Shown here one piece after another: positions 47,435 through 54,648 of a stretch of 64,000 nt of DNA. The stretch is taken from the NCBI GenBank assembly GCA_019456145.1, contig VRUL01000001.1, positions 186,001 through 250,000 on the forward strand. Reading direction: 5' to 3'. This DNA comes from Planctomycetota bacterium (GTDB taxonomy: Bacteria; Planctomycetota; Phycisphaerae; Sedimentisphaerales; Anaerobacaceae). Numbering within the stretch: position 1 is the first letter of the stretch; each line of letters opens with the position of its first letter. The translations under genes were made by a program, and so were the position numbers. The notes under the pieces are model-generated. The model searched no databases, was not told where the DNA came from, and worked only from the letters and a program-made list of their open reading frames with translations.

Positions 47435-47755
47435 ATGAATGAATTAGAACTTGCAAATCATATGAAATCCCTGGGCCTGACTATTTGCGGGGATCAATCT
47501 CTCGAATCAAGAGCAAATTCATTCGAACGAGCACTTAAAATAGCCATTCCGCCTCGATCACAATCCGACAGAACAAGCTGGAGAAATATTCGAAAGTGGC
47601 TTGTTGACCGGTGCCGTAATAACAGATTTGAGGAACATGAAATATTCAAAAGAGTTTTAGATTTCGCGATTGAAGCGTCCGGCCCGGGAAGCAAAAACCC
47701 CGCTGCCGTTTTTACATCCATTATCAAAAAGGAGTTGAATTATGGTAAAAGTTGA
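47435..47755 (+). CDS. Hypothetical protein, first gene of the AT-rich island
   Basis: About 106 residues. The ATG at 47435 is chosen because AGAGG lies 8 bases upstream; the open frame extends back through the palindromic region but translates into low-complexity IRIRIR/FRFRF runs there, so those codons are unlikely to be used. The product is basic and helical ('WRNIRKWLVDRCRNNRFEEHEIF') and ends 'NPAAVFTSIIKKEL', a phrasing seen in some replication-associated proteins of mobile elements. That resemblance is too weak to name a function. The next gene overlaps by 14 bases. Confidence 0.6.
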   Translation: MNELELANHMKSLGLTICGDQSLESRANSFERALKIAIPPRSQSDRTSWRNIRKWLVDRCRNNRFEEHEIFKRVLDFAIEASGPGSKNPAAVFTSIIKKELNYGKS

Positions 47756-47999
47756 AATTACTCAGGATGAAGAACTAAGAGACAAAGCGTTTGATGTTAT
47801 GAAAAGAGCACGTGGTAGCAATAGCGACGAGATAAGAAGAAAAATTACAAATCTTTCAGACCAGGACAGAGAATGCATAATCAAATATTTTGATATAGAT
47901 ACAGAAGAGCTTGAATCGATTGTAATATCGTTTTGGCTCGAAATGGTAAAGCCAATTTTAGATGTGTTCCCGGGCATTTCTTCTGAAAGTTTTCAATAA
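47742..47999 (+). CDS. Hypothetical acidic protein
   Basis: 85 residues with AAGGAG before the ATG and an overlap of 14 bases with the preceding gene, which argues for real, coupled translation. It is acidic and helical ('DIDTEELESIVISFWLEMV') with no known motif. Confidence 0.6.
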   Translation: MVKVEITQDEELRDKAFDVMKRARGSNSDEIRRKITNLSDQDRECIIKYFDIDTEELESIVISFWLEMVKPILDVFPGISSESFQ

Positions 48000-48015
48000 A
48001 AGAGGTGATAAAAAA

Positions 48016-48213
48016 ATGAAACAAAATAATGAAGGCCAATCCAGAACAATTCTTGCAAGAATTGGTGACCAAAACGGTATTAGTCAAGTAATCCCACTTA
48101 CATTGATTGAAAAAGGTGATTATGCATATTTATACCATAATGATATTTTAATTGCAGAAGGGATAAAAAAAGATGTGCTTAGACACACAAACCGCGAAAA
48201 TATCTGTAGGTAG
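48016..48213 (+). CDS. Hypothetical small protein overlapping the HNH-AP2 gene
   Basis: 65 residues; GAGGTG precedes the ATG at 48016. The central 'VIPLTLIEKGDYAYLYHNDILIAEG' region (about residues 24-48) looks like paired beta strands. Its last 41 bases overlap the start of the endonuclease gene in another frame. Unknown function. Confidence 0.55.
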   Translation: MKQNNEGQSRTILARIGDQNGISQVIPLTLIEKGDYAYLYHNDILIAEGIKKDVLRHTNRENICR

Positions 48214-48673
48214 GTCAAGACATGCAATCGTTGATTTGGAAGACCTTCCAAAATTATCACCAATAAGATGGTATGCTTCATCTGACAGAACAAGTTATAC
48301 AGTTTATGCACATACTCATGATAACAAAGGGCAAAATAATATTTATATGCATCATTTTGTATTGGGCGTTAAAGGTGTAATAGTAGATCACATTAATGGA
48401 AACGGCCTCGATAATCGCAAATCCAATTTGAGAATATGCACTCAGAAACAAAATCGTAGAAGTTCGAGAAAGAGAAAAAAATTTTCATCAATATATAAAG
48501 GAGTTCACTGGTATGAACGAACGAAAAAATGGGAGGCACAAATAGGCCTTGATGGAAAGAATAAATCTCTTGGATATTTTAAATTAGAAGAAGACGCAGC
48601 TAAAGCATACGACAAAGCCGCTGTAAAATATTATGGCGATTTTGCATGTCTTAATTTTCAAAAGCCGCAATAA
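48173..48673 (+). CDS. HNH endonuclease with AP2 DNA-binding domain
   Basis: 166 residues, AAGGGA 9 bases before the ATG. An HNH nuclease region is seen at about 55-100 ('YMHHFVLG', 'VDHINGNGLDNRKSNLRICT'), with the H, N and H/N metal and catalytic positions. An AP2 domain follows at about 108-165 ('YKGVHWYERTKKWEAQIG', 'LGYFKLEEDAAKAYDKAA'). Such HNH-AP2 proteins are homing endonucleases of phages and mobile elements. Here it is a free-standing gene inside an AT-rich cluster and not inside an interrupted gene, so it probably marks mobile DNA. Codon use is much richer in A/T than in the flanking genes. Confidence 0.88.
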   Translation: MCLDTQTAKISVGRSRHAIVDLEDLPKLSPIRWYASSDRTSYTVYAHTHDNKGQNNIYMHHFVLGVKGVIVDHINGNGLDNRKSNLRICTQKQNRRSSRKRKKFSSIYKGVHWYERTKKWEAQIGLDGKNKSLGYFKLEEDAAKAYDKAAVKYYGDFACLNFQKPQ

Positions 48674-48843
48674 AAAGGAAAAAAATGTCTTGAATTTGAA
48701 TTTTGTTAGGATACCCTTAAAAATAGACGATGGTAAGCGTGTTGGCGATTCAGAAGAAAAAACCCAAGAACGGCAGGCTCATAAAAGGCAAATAATGCCA
48801 ACAATAAGCAAAAAACAACACCATTTTCAGCACATCCAGGGCT

Positions 48844-48869
48844 TGTGCGTTAAGTATACACATCCGAAA
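48844..48869 (+). repeat. 26-bp direct repeat, left copy
   Basis: TGTGCGTTAAGTATACACAT plus TCCGAA and one more A; 23 of 26 bases match the copy at 49794-49819. Together they flank the toxin-antitoxin pair. The surrounding gap 48674-49016 is AT-rich and holds no other gene I can support. Confidence 0.5.
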
Positions 48870-49016
48870 TAAATTTTTTCCGGAAATTTTTTTGTTCCCG
48901 AAAAGACTATAAAATCGTGAATCTAACGCTGTTTGATAATATATAAACAACTCTTATAGTTGTATTAGCAGATTATACTGGGCTATTATCACAATTATGC
49001 GATATTATATATAGAT

Positions 49017-49385
49017 ATGCCAAGGACGGAGACAATAATATATAAGGAACTAAATGGCAAAGTGCCCTTATTGGAGTGGATGGATGATTTGCCGGAAAAG
49101 ATTAAAAATAAGTGGACAGAACGGTTTGAAGATTTAGAAGAATATGGCAACGATTTGAGACGACCAATTTGCGATATTTTAAGGGACAAAATACATGAGT
49201 TAAGAGTAGATAGGGGCAAAGTTCACTATCGCGTGTTATATACTTTTGTAGGACAAAATATAGTGTTGTTAACGCATGGTTGTTATAAAATAAAGAAAGT
49301 GCCCGAAGTTGAAATAGATAGAGCAATTAAGCACCGAGAAAACTTTTTAAGCAACCCACAGGCCCATACATATATAGAGGAGTAG
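49017..49385 (+). CDS. HigB/RelE-type toxin (phage-derived Gp49-like family)
   Basis: 122 residues. 'YKELNGKVPLLEWMDDLPEKIKNKW' then 'LRDKIHELRVDRGKVHYRVLYTFVGQNIVLLTHGCYKI' (quoted from residues about 60-95 in parts: 'IHELRVDRGKVHYRVLY', 'ILLTHGC'-like 'VLLTHGCYKI') follow the Gp49/HigB plan of RelE-fold ribosome-dependent mRNA nucleases. The toxin gene precedes the antitoxin gene by 3 bases, the reverse order typical of higBA. It lies in the AT-rich island. Confidence 0.82.
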   Translation: MPRTETIIYKELNGKVPLLEWMDDLPEKIKNKWTERFEDLEEYGNDLRRPICDILRDKIHELRVDRGKVHYRVLYTFVGQNIVLLTHGCYKIKKVPEVEIDRAIKHRENFLSNPQAHTYIEE

Positions 49386-49388
49386 AAG

Positions 49389-49718
49389 ATGTCAAACGAA
49401 CAAAAACCAACCAGCAGTGCTGCCGAAATTATGCACAGGCGATACATTAAAGGCGAAAAGAAACGCCTGAAATATATAGAGAAGGAAAGAGAAAGAGTAG
49501 AAATAGCACAAAAAATTTATGAGCTAAGAATCCAAGTTGGCCTTACGCAACAAGAATTAGCAAAGCGTGTCGGCACAAGACAATCGGTTATTAGCCGATT
49601 AGAGAGTGCTGATTATTCGGGTCATACCCAAAAAATGCTCCAGAAAATTGCACATGCCGTTCATTGTTATGTGAGCATTGAATTTGTTCCCCAAAACAAG
49701 CAATTCGCCTACGTATAA
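49389..49718 (+). CDS. HigA-type Xre-family antitoxin
   Basis: 109 residues. A charged N-terminal helix ('KGEKKRLKYIEKERERVEIA') is followed by a Cro/C1-type helix-turn-helix at about 45-100: 'LRIQVGLTQQELAKRVGTRQSVISRLESADY'-type signature, visible as 'GLTQQELAKRVGTRQSVISR'. It would neutralise the adjacent toxin and repress the pair. GAGG upstream of the ATG. Confidence 0.85.
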   Translation: MSNEQKPTSSAAEIMHRRYIKGEKKRLKYIEKERERVEIAQKIYELRIQVGLTQQELAKRVGTRQSVISRLESADYSGHTQKMLQKIAHAVHCYVSIEFVPQNKQFAYV

Positions 49719-49765
49719 TCACATCAACTAACTTTTGCGCGTTAAGTACCTGCGCTTAATACCCT

Positions 49766-49786
49766 CTTATTCAAAATGTGAATAAG
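49766..49786 (+). terminator. Stem-loop after the toxin-antitoxin pair
   Basis: CTTATTCA - AAATG - TGAATAAG, a perfect 8-bp AT-rich stem 47 bases past the antitoxin stop, with no T tract after it. It may end the transcript weakly or belong to the repeat region. Confidence 0.3.
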
Positions 49787-49793
49787 CAAATTC

Positions 49794-49819
49794 TGTGCGT
49801 AAAGTATATACTTCCGAAA
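49794..49819 (+). repeat. 26-bp direct repeat, right copy
   Basis: TGTGCGTAAAGTATATACTT plus TCCGAA and one more A, matching 48844-48869 at 23 of 26 positions. A partial third copy (TTGCGCGTTAAGTA) lies at about 49734-49747. Confidence 0.5.
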
Positions 49820-49874
49820 AAGAAAATCCAAACAAATATGTGTTCAAATTGCATAGGAAATGATTAAGCGGCTC

Positions 49875-51521
49875 TTATCTTTCTTCACCAAAAACAACAG
49901 CCTGGAAAACCAGAAAACTCGCACCTTTCTTCCAGGCATCGCCGGCCAATCCCGCTTTCAAAGACAGATTTGTGAGCGTTTGGTTTAAATCCCAGCCCTG
50001 CTCAGGGGCAACCTGAGGTAGAAACACTGCCGACCGGCCGTCTTTATTCAACACAACACCGTCTATGCCGATTCTAATCTCATCCGGCGACGCAACAGGT
50101 TTAGGTGCTGTCAGCGCAGAGATTTCGATTTTGATGTCGCTGCATTCGGTTATCGTTACCGGCCGGAAGCGTCTGTCATTAACCGCGGCATTGATGGCAT
50201 TGCCGATAATCGACTTGTATAAAGGCCTTCGCGGGAAAATGTCGCCTATGCAGCCTCTGAGCTGAGAAACCTCTTGCGGCTTTTGTTCGCCACTTTTTTG
50301 CAGCAAGGCAATCTTCTTAAGTGTCACAAACGCTGCACGGGGAACTCTCATTGCCTCGCTGATTGTAATACCCAACTTGGAAGGTTCCGGAACTTGTTTG
50401 TTCTGGAGATAATAAACGATTGTTTTCCGCGCCAACGCCAACAGTTCTTTCTTGCCTTTCTCGCTCAATTCAGGATTGTTTGGCTTGAGCGCCATCGCCG
50501 GATTTGTTGGCCATGCCCCGGAAAAGACCGCCGAAAGATAGCTCACCGAGTGATTATAATCACCCGTCAACTCGCCGGAGGTCGCGTATTCTATTAAGTG
50601 GGCCTCGATTGGTTTATCCAGCATCGAAAGCAGTATCGCCACGGGAATATAACCGCATATCGTTGCACCCGTTGTCTGCTTGTATTTCAAAAAGCCCTCA
50701 CAGTCCAGGTTGGCTATATGCTCGTATGCCCCCATATCAACTTTTTTTATTTGCTCAGCCACGTTTGTTTTGAAAGGCACATATCGAAAATTTGAGCCGT
50801 AATGAACGAAGTCAGAACTGGCAATAACCAGGGTATGCTCATCGACCAGGCTTTTCAAAATGCTGCCTGCTTTGCGGATTGTCTCCAAAGAGCATTGGCC
50901 GGCAACAATCGGTACGAACTTAAAATCTTTATGTTTGTATTGCAGCAGCGGAAGTTCTATCTGAACACTGTGCTCCTCTTTGTGCGCATACGGCATACTG
51001 CGGAAAACAGGATATTCGAGAAGCTTGTTTATAAAGCCCATATCCAGCGGTACCTGGCCCAGGGGAGTTTCGTAATGCGTCACGCGCGGAACGCTCAGCA
51101 TCTCTTCCATGTACGTCCTGTGGCTTGGACCAATCACAATAATTCGTCTGTATTTTTTCTCGGTGGTTTTAAGTGCGCCAACTGCAATTTGACCCGAGAA
51201 TCGATAGCCCGCATGCGGCAAAATCATGGCGATTACGTTACTTATCGGCTTGACCTCAGCTTTTTGGTTGAATCCCGCAATTTGCTTGCCCAGAACTTGG
51301 GCATCAGCAGTGTACCATCCCAACTCGCTGATTATAGAACGGTGAACAACTTTGGATGGCCTTACAGACTCTTTGTTCTCGGATCCTGTTGTTTCTTTAG
51401 TTTCAGCAGAAATTGCCGGGTTCCCTGTCTTCCACAAGAGTATGGCCAGAGAACCTACAAGCACAATCCCCAAGCCGATTAAAGCTTTCATTTGGAATTT
51501 TTGGTTGGGCCGATTATCCAT
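49875..51521 (-). CDS. AmmeMemoRadiSam system: Memo-AMMECR1 fusion with N-terminal membrane anchor
   Basis: 548 residues. Residues 10-31 ('MKALIGLGIVLVGSLAILLW') are a membrane anchor or uncleaved signal, placing the rest outside the cytoplasm. Residues 60-340 are a Memo domain (extradiol-dioxygenase fold): 'AMILPHAGYRFSGQIAVGAL', 'IVIGPSHRTYMEEM', 'EHSVQIELPLLQY', 'SSDFVHYG' and 'GATICGYIPV' keep the histidines and cysteine that bind metal in Memo proteins. Residues 360-545 are AMMECR1 ('SQLRGCIGDIFPRRPLY', 'NDRRFRPV'). In eukaryotes MEMO1 and AMMECR1 are separate cytosolic proteins. The two are commonly encoded with a radical SAM enzyme in prokaryotes, and the reaction is unknown. The small Tat-type gene ends 4 bases upstream. 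Confidence 0.93.
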   Translation of the reverse strand: MDNRPNQKFQMKALIGLGIVLVGSLAILLWKTGNPAISAETKETTGSENKESVRPSKVVHRSIISELGWYTADAQVLGKQIAGFNQKAEVKPISNVIAMILPHAGYRFSGQIAVGALKTTEKKYRRIIVIGPSHRTYMEEMLSVPRVTHYETPLGQVPLDMGFINKLLEYPVFRSMPYAHKEEHSVQIELPLLQYKHKDFKFVPIVAGQCSLETIRKAGSILKSLVDEHTLVIASSDFVHYGSNFRYVPFKTNVAEQIKKVDMGAYEHIANLDCEGFLKYKQTTGATICGYIPVAILLSMLDKPIEAHLIEYATSGELTGDYNHSVSYLSAVFSGAWPTNPAMALKPNNPELSEKGKKELLALARKTIVYYLQNKQVPEPSKLGITISEAMRVPRAAFVTLKKIALLQKSGEQKPQEVSQLRGCIGDIFPRRPLYKSIIGNAINAAVNDRRFRPVTITECSDIKIEISALTAPKPVASPDEIRIGIDGVVLNKDGRSAVFLPQVAPEQGWDLNQTLTNLSLKAGLAGDAWKKGASFLVFQAVVFGEER

Positions 51522-51525
51522 ATTA

Positions 51526-51708
51526 TTAACCGCTCCATTTGCTTTGTTTAGAAAGGTCTCGCAAAGGCCTTAATGAGCCGGGATACTTTTTAACTCGAAA
51601 GGCCCGCACGAATTTACGCGGTGCTGCTTTTTTCACCAGCCACGAAGCCCCGGCAATCATTACTGACCCCGCTGTTATTAATTTCTGAATGAATTTTCTG
51701 CGTGTCAT
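51526..51708 (-). CDS. Small twin-arginine-signal protein between the AmmeMemoRadiSam genes
   Basis: 60 residues from the ATG at 51708, which overlaps the radical SAM stop (ATGA) and has GGAG 7 bases upstream. 'MTRRKFIQKLITAGSVMIAG' is a twin-arginine signal. The mature part is about 35 basic residues ('KKAAPRKFVRAFRVKKYPG') with no cysteine. It may be a lone export leader, a Tat-anchored small subunit, or a substrate of the neighbouring enzymes. I do not know a family for it. Confidence 0.7.
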   Translation of the reverse strand: MTRRKFIQKLITAGSVMIAGASWLVKKAAPRKFVRAFRVKKYPGSLRPLRDLSKQSKWSG

Positions 51709-52688
51709 TTCCAAACTCCGTATATCTCTTTATTGCAATCCGGGCAATGTCCATCTTTTAGCCGGTTCTGCAGGATAGTGTAGGCCTTGCGTTCAATGAG
51801 CAGCTTTTTGCAGCCCGGACAATATGTGTTCTCGCCCTCTTTGCTCCGGACGTTTCCTATATAAACGTAGTCCAGTCCTTCGCTGATTGCGATTTCGCGG
51901 GCCGTCTCCAGTGTCTGCAGCGAAGTCGACGGCAGATTTTTCATCTTGTACTGAGGGTAAAAGCCCGAAAAATGCAGTGGAGTCTCACGGCCAAGATTTG
52001 CTTTGATCCAGCCGGCAAGCTCGCGTATTTGTTCCGGCTTATCATTCAGCGTCGGGATAACAAGGTTCGTAACTTCGACTAATACACCGCTTGCCTTGGC
52101 CAGGACCAGGGCGTTCTGAACGGGCTTCAGCGTTCCTGAACAAATACGCCTGTAGAGTTCATCGGAAATGAATTTCAAGTCTATGTTGGCCGCGTCGACA
52201 TGTTCAAGCAGTTTTTTCCAGGGTTCGGCATTGATGTAACCAGCCGTCACGAGCACGTTACGTATTCCATTGTCCCTGGCAAGTTTTGCCGAATCATAAG
52301 TATACTCGTAGTAAACGATCGGGTCTGTGTAGGTATATGCGATCGAAGGGCAGCGGTTTTGCTTCGCCAATTCCACAAGTTTTGCAGGAGGGCAAAGTAC
52401 GGCCTGGCTCTCTTCCGGATTGGCTTGTGATATTTCCCAGTTCTGGCAATTGAGGCAGTGGAGATTACAGCCTACGGTAGCTATGGAAAGAATCCCGGTA
52501 CTTGGCAAAAAGTGAAAAAGAGGCTTCTTTTCGACCGGGTCGATATGAATCGAGCAGGGATAGCCATAAACAACTGTTCGCAATACCCCGTCGATATTTA
52601 TTCTCACCCGGCACTCGCCGCTTTGGCCGGATTCAATCAAGCATGCTTTCGGACATAACTCGCACAGAACTGTCAACTTAAACCTCAC
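51705..52688 (-). CDS. AmmeMemoRadiSam system radical SAM enzyme
   Basis: Up to 327 residues. The frame can begin at GTG 52688 or at TTG 52676; GAGG lies 6 bases before the TTG, which favours it. An N-terminal cysteine cluster 'CELCPKACLIESGQSGEC' precedes the radical SAM site 'GCNLHCLNCQNW' (CxxxCxxC). The barrel shows 'IAYTYTDPIVYYEYTYD', 'NIDLKFISDELYRRIC' and 'HFSGFYPQYKM', all typical of this pyruvate-formate-lyase-activase-related group. A zinc-ribbon-like tail has 'CPGCKK' and 'CPDCNKE'. The enzyme presumably modifies a partner protein or a small molecule. First gene of the three. Confidence 0.93.
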   Translation of the reverse strand: MRFKLTVLCELCPKACLIESGQSGECRVRINIDGVLRTVVYGYPCSIHIDPVEKKPLFHFLPSTGILSIATVGCNLHCLNCQNWEISQANPEESQAVLCPPAKLVELAKQNRCPSIAYTYTDPIVYYEYTYDSAKLARDNGIRNVLVTAGYINAEPWKKLLEHVDAANIDLKFISDELYRRICSGTLKPVQNALVLAKASGVLVEVTNLVIPTLNDKPEQIRELAGWIKANLGRETPLHFSGFYPQYKMKNLPSTSLQTLETAREIAISEGLDYVYIGNVRSKEGENTYCPGCKKLLIERKAYTILQNRLKDGHCPDCNKEIYGVWK

Positions 52689-52785
52689 TTAATGGGTATT
52701 TCAAGAGGTTATTGGAATAGCCATTCATATGTTGTTACACTGTACTCTAACCTGCAAAGCAATAGTGGCAGAAAACACACCTATA

Positions 52786-52836
52786 ATTATACTAAATTTC
52801 TTATAAATTTTGTAGCTTTGAAGCATTCGTTGTCAA
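52786..52836 (-). promoter_or_regulatory. Promoter region of the AmmeMemoRadiSam operon
   Basis: Minus-strand TTGACA (52836-52831) and TACAAA (52814-52809) have a 16-base spacer. A perfect TATAAT (52791-52786) follows but lacks a good -35. Both are 100-150 bases before the radical SAM start. The rest of the 52689-53137 gap shows no gene. Confidence 0.45.
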
Positions 52837-53137
52837 ATTAAAGAAATAACATTTTGTGATAAGCTGCAAAATAGTGGCCAAAAATGCTGTTTGTGTGGGT
52901 GGATAAGCTGGGTACCTGGAGAAAATCGACTGTACGTTTAGTGGACTCCTGGATTTGGCTAAGAGGCTCAACAGGATTTAAATCTGCATCCTGAGGCTTG
53001 GGGATTTACCAGCATGCTCGTAAGATCTTTGCTTGAGGTATCTGTGAAAGAATTTTTCTCAAGACAGTCAAAATGACACAGCTTGCCCTGAATTTTCTTG
53101 CCATCTTGGCCGTTGGGATGTAAAGTAAAGCAGATTA

Positions 53138-53328
<191 letters not shown>

Positions 53329-53535
53329 AGGTATATGAGAATTATACCCCAGTTGGTTTTTGAGGAATTTGAAGAATTTTGAGATTTCTGAGAGGGAGAA
53401 TGGAGTGGGGATGGACTGGGGAGAACATGTGTGGGAGTTGGCCTTGATTTACAAGGCAGACTGGATATTCTATTTGGTAAAGAAGCTTAGTAGCGTAGTT
53501 GAACAAGTATATAAATGCTACATGGGGAATTCTTT

Positions 53536-54294
53536 ATGAATGAAATTAAAGAGACACTGGCTATTCTTAAGGCCCGTTGGTATGAGGTAACCTTAATAAT
53601 TGGACTTTGGTTTCTGCACCGTCTAATAGTATTGACATTAAGAATTTATCCTGATATTACAACTTTGGTCTCATTTGTGACTATAAGCATGTCCTTGTTT
53701 ATTTTAGTAGTCTCGACAGGATTTCTACGAACAGTTTACCTTGAGCAGGATAAGAGGCAATCACTTCTCGACCTAATGAGAATAGGCAAACACTTTTTCT
53801 GGAGGATTCTTGGGGGTGGTATATTATTGGGATTCGCTATGATGTTTTTCCCCTGGTTACTTAGTATAATTATTAAGGGAGATACTATTTCCCCTCTTGT
53901 CAATCGAATGCGGTTTCCTTTCATGCAATTAATATTGGCTAAGCTGACTTTATTAATCCCGGCAATAATAATTGTTGCCGATTGTAGCTTGTCTAAGAGT
54001 TTTGGCATTATGTGGAAAGTTAAATTATTGAAAGCAAAGCCATTATTAACATTCTTTCTTATTACGGGCATTGTTATACCTAATTTGTTTATGTTGTTTT
54101 TCCCAGGTTTTTTGAGAGCTCACTCATCTATAACCTGGGGCGATGCAATTTTCATCTTGTATTCTACTATTTCACATATTATGGCTTTGATGGTTTCTGT
54201 GATGGCAGTAAGGTTTGTCAGTTCCCTTGGTATTGACTGTGCTTGTCAAGCGTTCATCGAACCTACTCCCCCATCAGCCCCTCCAGCCCCCTAA
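53536..54294 (+). CDS. Polytopic membrane protein of unknown function
   Basis: About 252 residues from the ATG at 53536 (GGGGA upstream); an ATG 7 codons earlier lacks a ribosome site. Six membrane helices alternate with short loops: 'VTLIIGLWFLHRLIVLTLRI', 'LVSFVTISMSLFILVVSTGFL', 'ILGGGILLGFAMMFFPWLL', 'LTLLIPAIIIVADCSL', 'LLTFFLITGIVIPNLFMLFF' and 'ISHIMALMVSVMAVRFV'. The layout resembles DUF4013-like or glycerophosphoryl-diester-phosphodiesterase membrane domains, with a proline-rich tail. I cannot assign a role. Its 3' end overlaps the convergent integrase remnant by 32 bases, so both frames were not always adjacent. AT-rich. Confidence 0.65.
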   Translation: MNEIKETLAILKARWYEVTLIIGLWFLHRLIVLTLRIYPDITTLVSFVTISMSLFILVVSTGFLRTVYLEQDKRQSLLDLMRIGKHFFWRILGGGILLGFAMMFFPWLLSIIIKGDTISPLVNRMRFPFMQLILAKLTLLIPAIIIVADCSLSKSFGIMWKVKLLKAKPLLTFFLITGIVIPNLFMLFFPGFLRAHSSITWGDAIFILYSTISHIMALMVSVMAVRFVSSLGIDCACQAFIEPTPPSAPPAP

Positions 54295-54637
54295 CTGCCT
54301 TCATACTATTCTCATCATTATTCTTAATGTAGAAAGAAATTGAAGTCTGAATATTGCCATGTCCCATCAAGGATTTTAGAGTATGAACAGGAGTTCCTAA
54401 ATCAGCAAGATTAGTTCCATAACTTTTCCTTAAGCAATGAACTGACAACCTGTCAGAACTAACTATCCCTGTCCTCCTGCAATTAACAACAAAATCCCTA
54501 AGCTTCATAGAGCCAGGCTCAACAAGACCCATTCGTAGTTTGCGTTCAAATTTTTCTCGTTGGCGTTCGGCTCTACGGCGATCTGCATGGCCTAATGATT
54601 TCTGCAATGCGCCTTCGTTGCCAGGAAGTCTATGGCC
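54263..54637 (-). pseudogene. Tyrosine recombinase/integrase with internal deletion
   Basis: The readable part starts 'GHRLPGNEGALQKSLGHADRRRAE' (about 54637 inward), matching the N-terminal segment of planctomycete integrases, and continues to 'GSMKLRDFV'. It then jumps straight to the C-terminal catalytic part 'RLSVHCLRKSYGTNLADLG', 'SLMGHGNIQTSISFY'. The H-x-x-R, the GH and the final tyrosine are present, but the core-binding domain and the first catalytic arginine are missing, a loss of roughly 200 residues. No start codon with a ribosome site remains. This is probably the decayed integrase of the surrounding island. Confidence 0.8.
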
Positions 54638-54648
54638 TTGACAGGATT

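Noticed and set aside
48633-48872. 79-codon plus-strand open frame after the HNH-AP2 gene
   Set aside because: It begins inside the endonuclease gene, lacks a ribosome site and covers the 26-bp repeat.
48844-49760. GCGTTAAGT boxes resembling integron attC core sites (GTTRRRY)
   Set aside because: The required upstream partner RYYYAAC is missing or in the wrong order and spacing, no folded attC-like arm pair is present and no integron integrase is seen.
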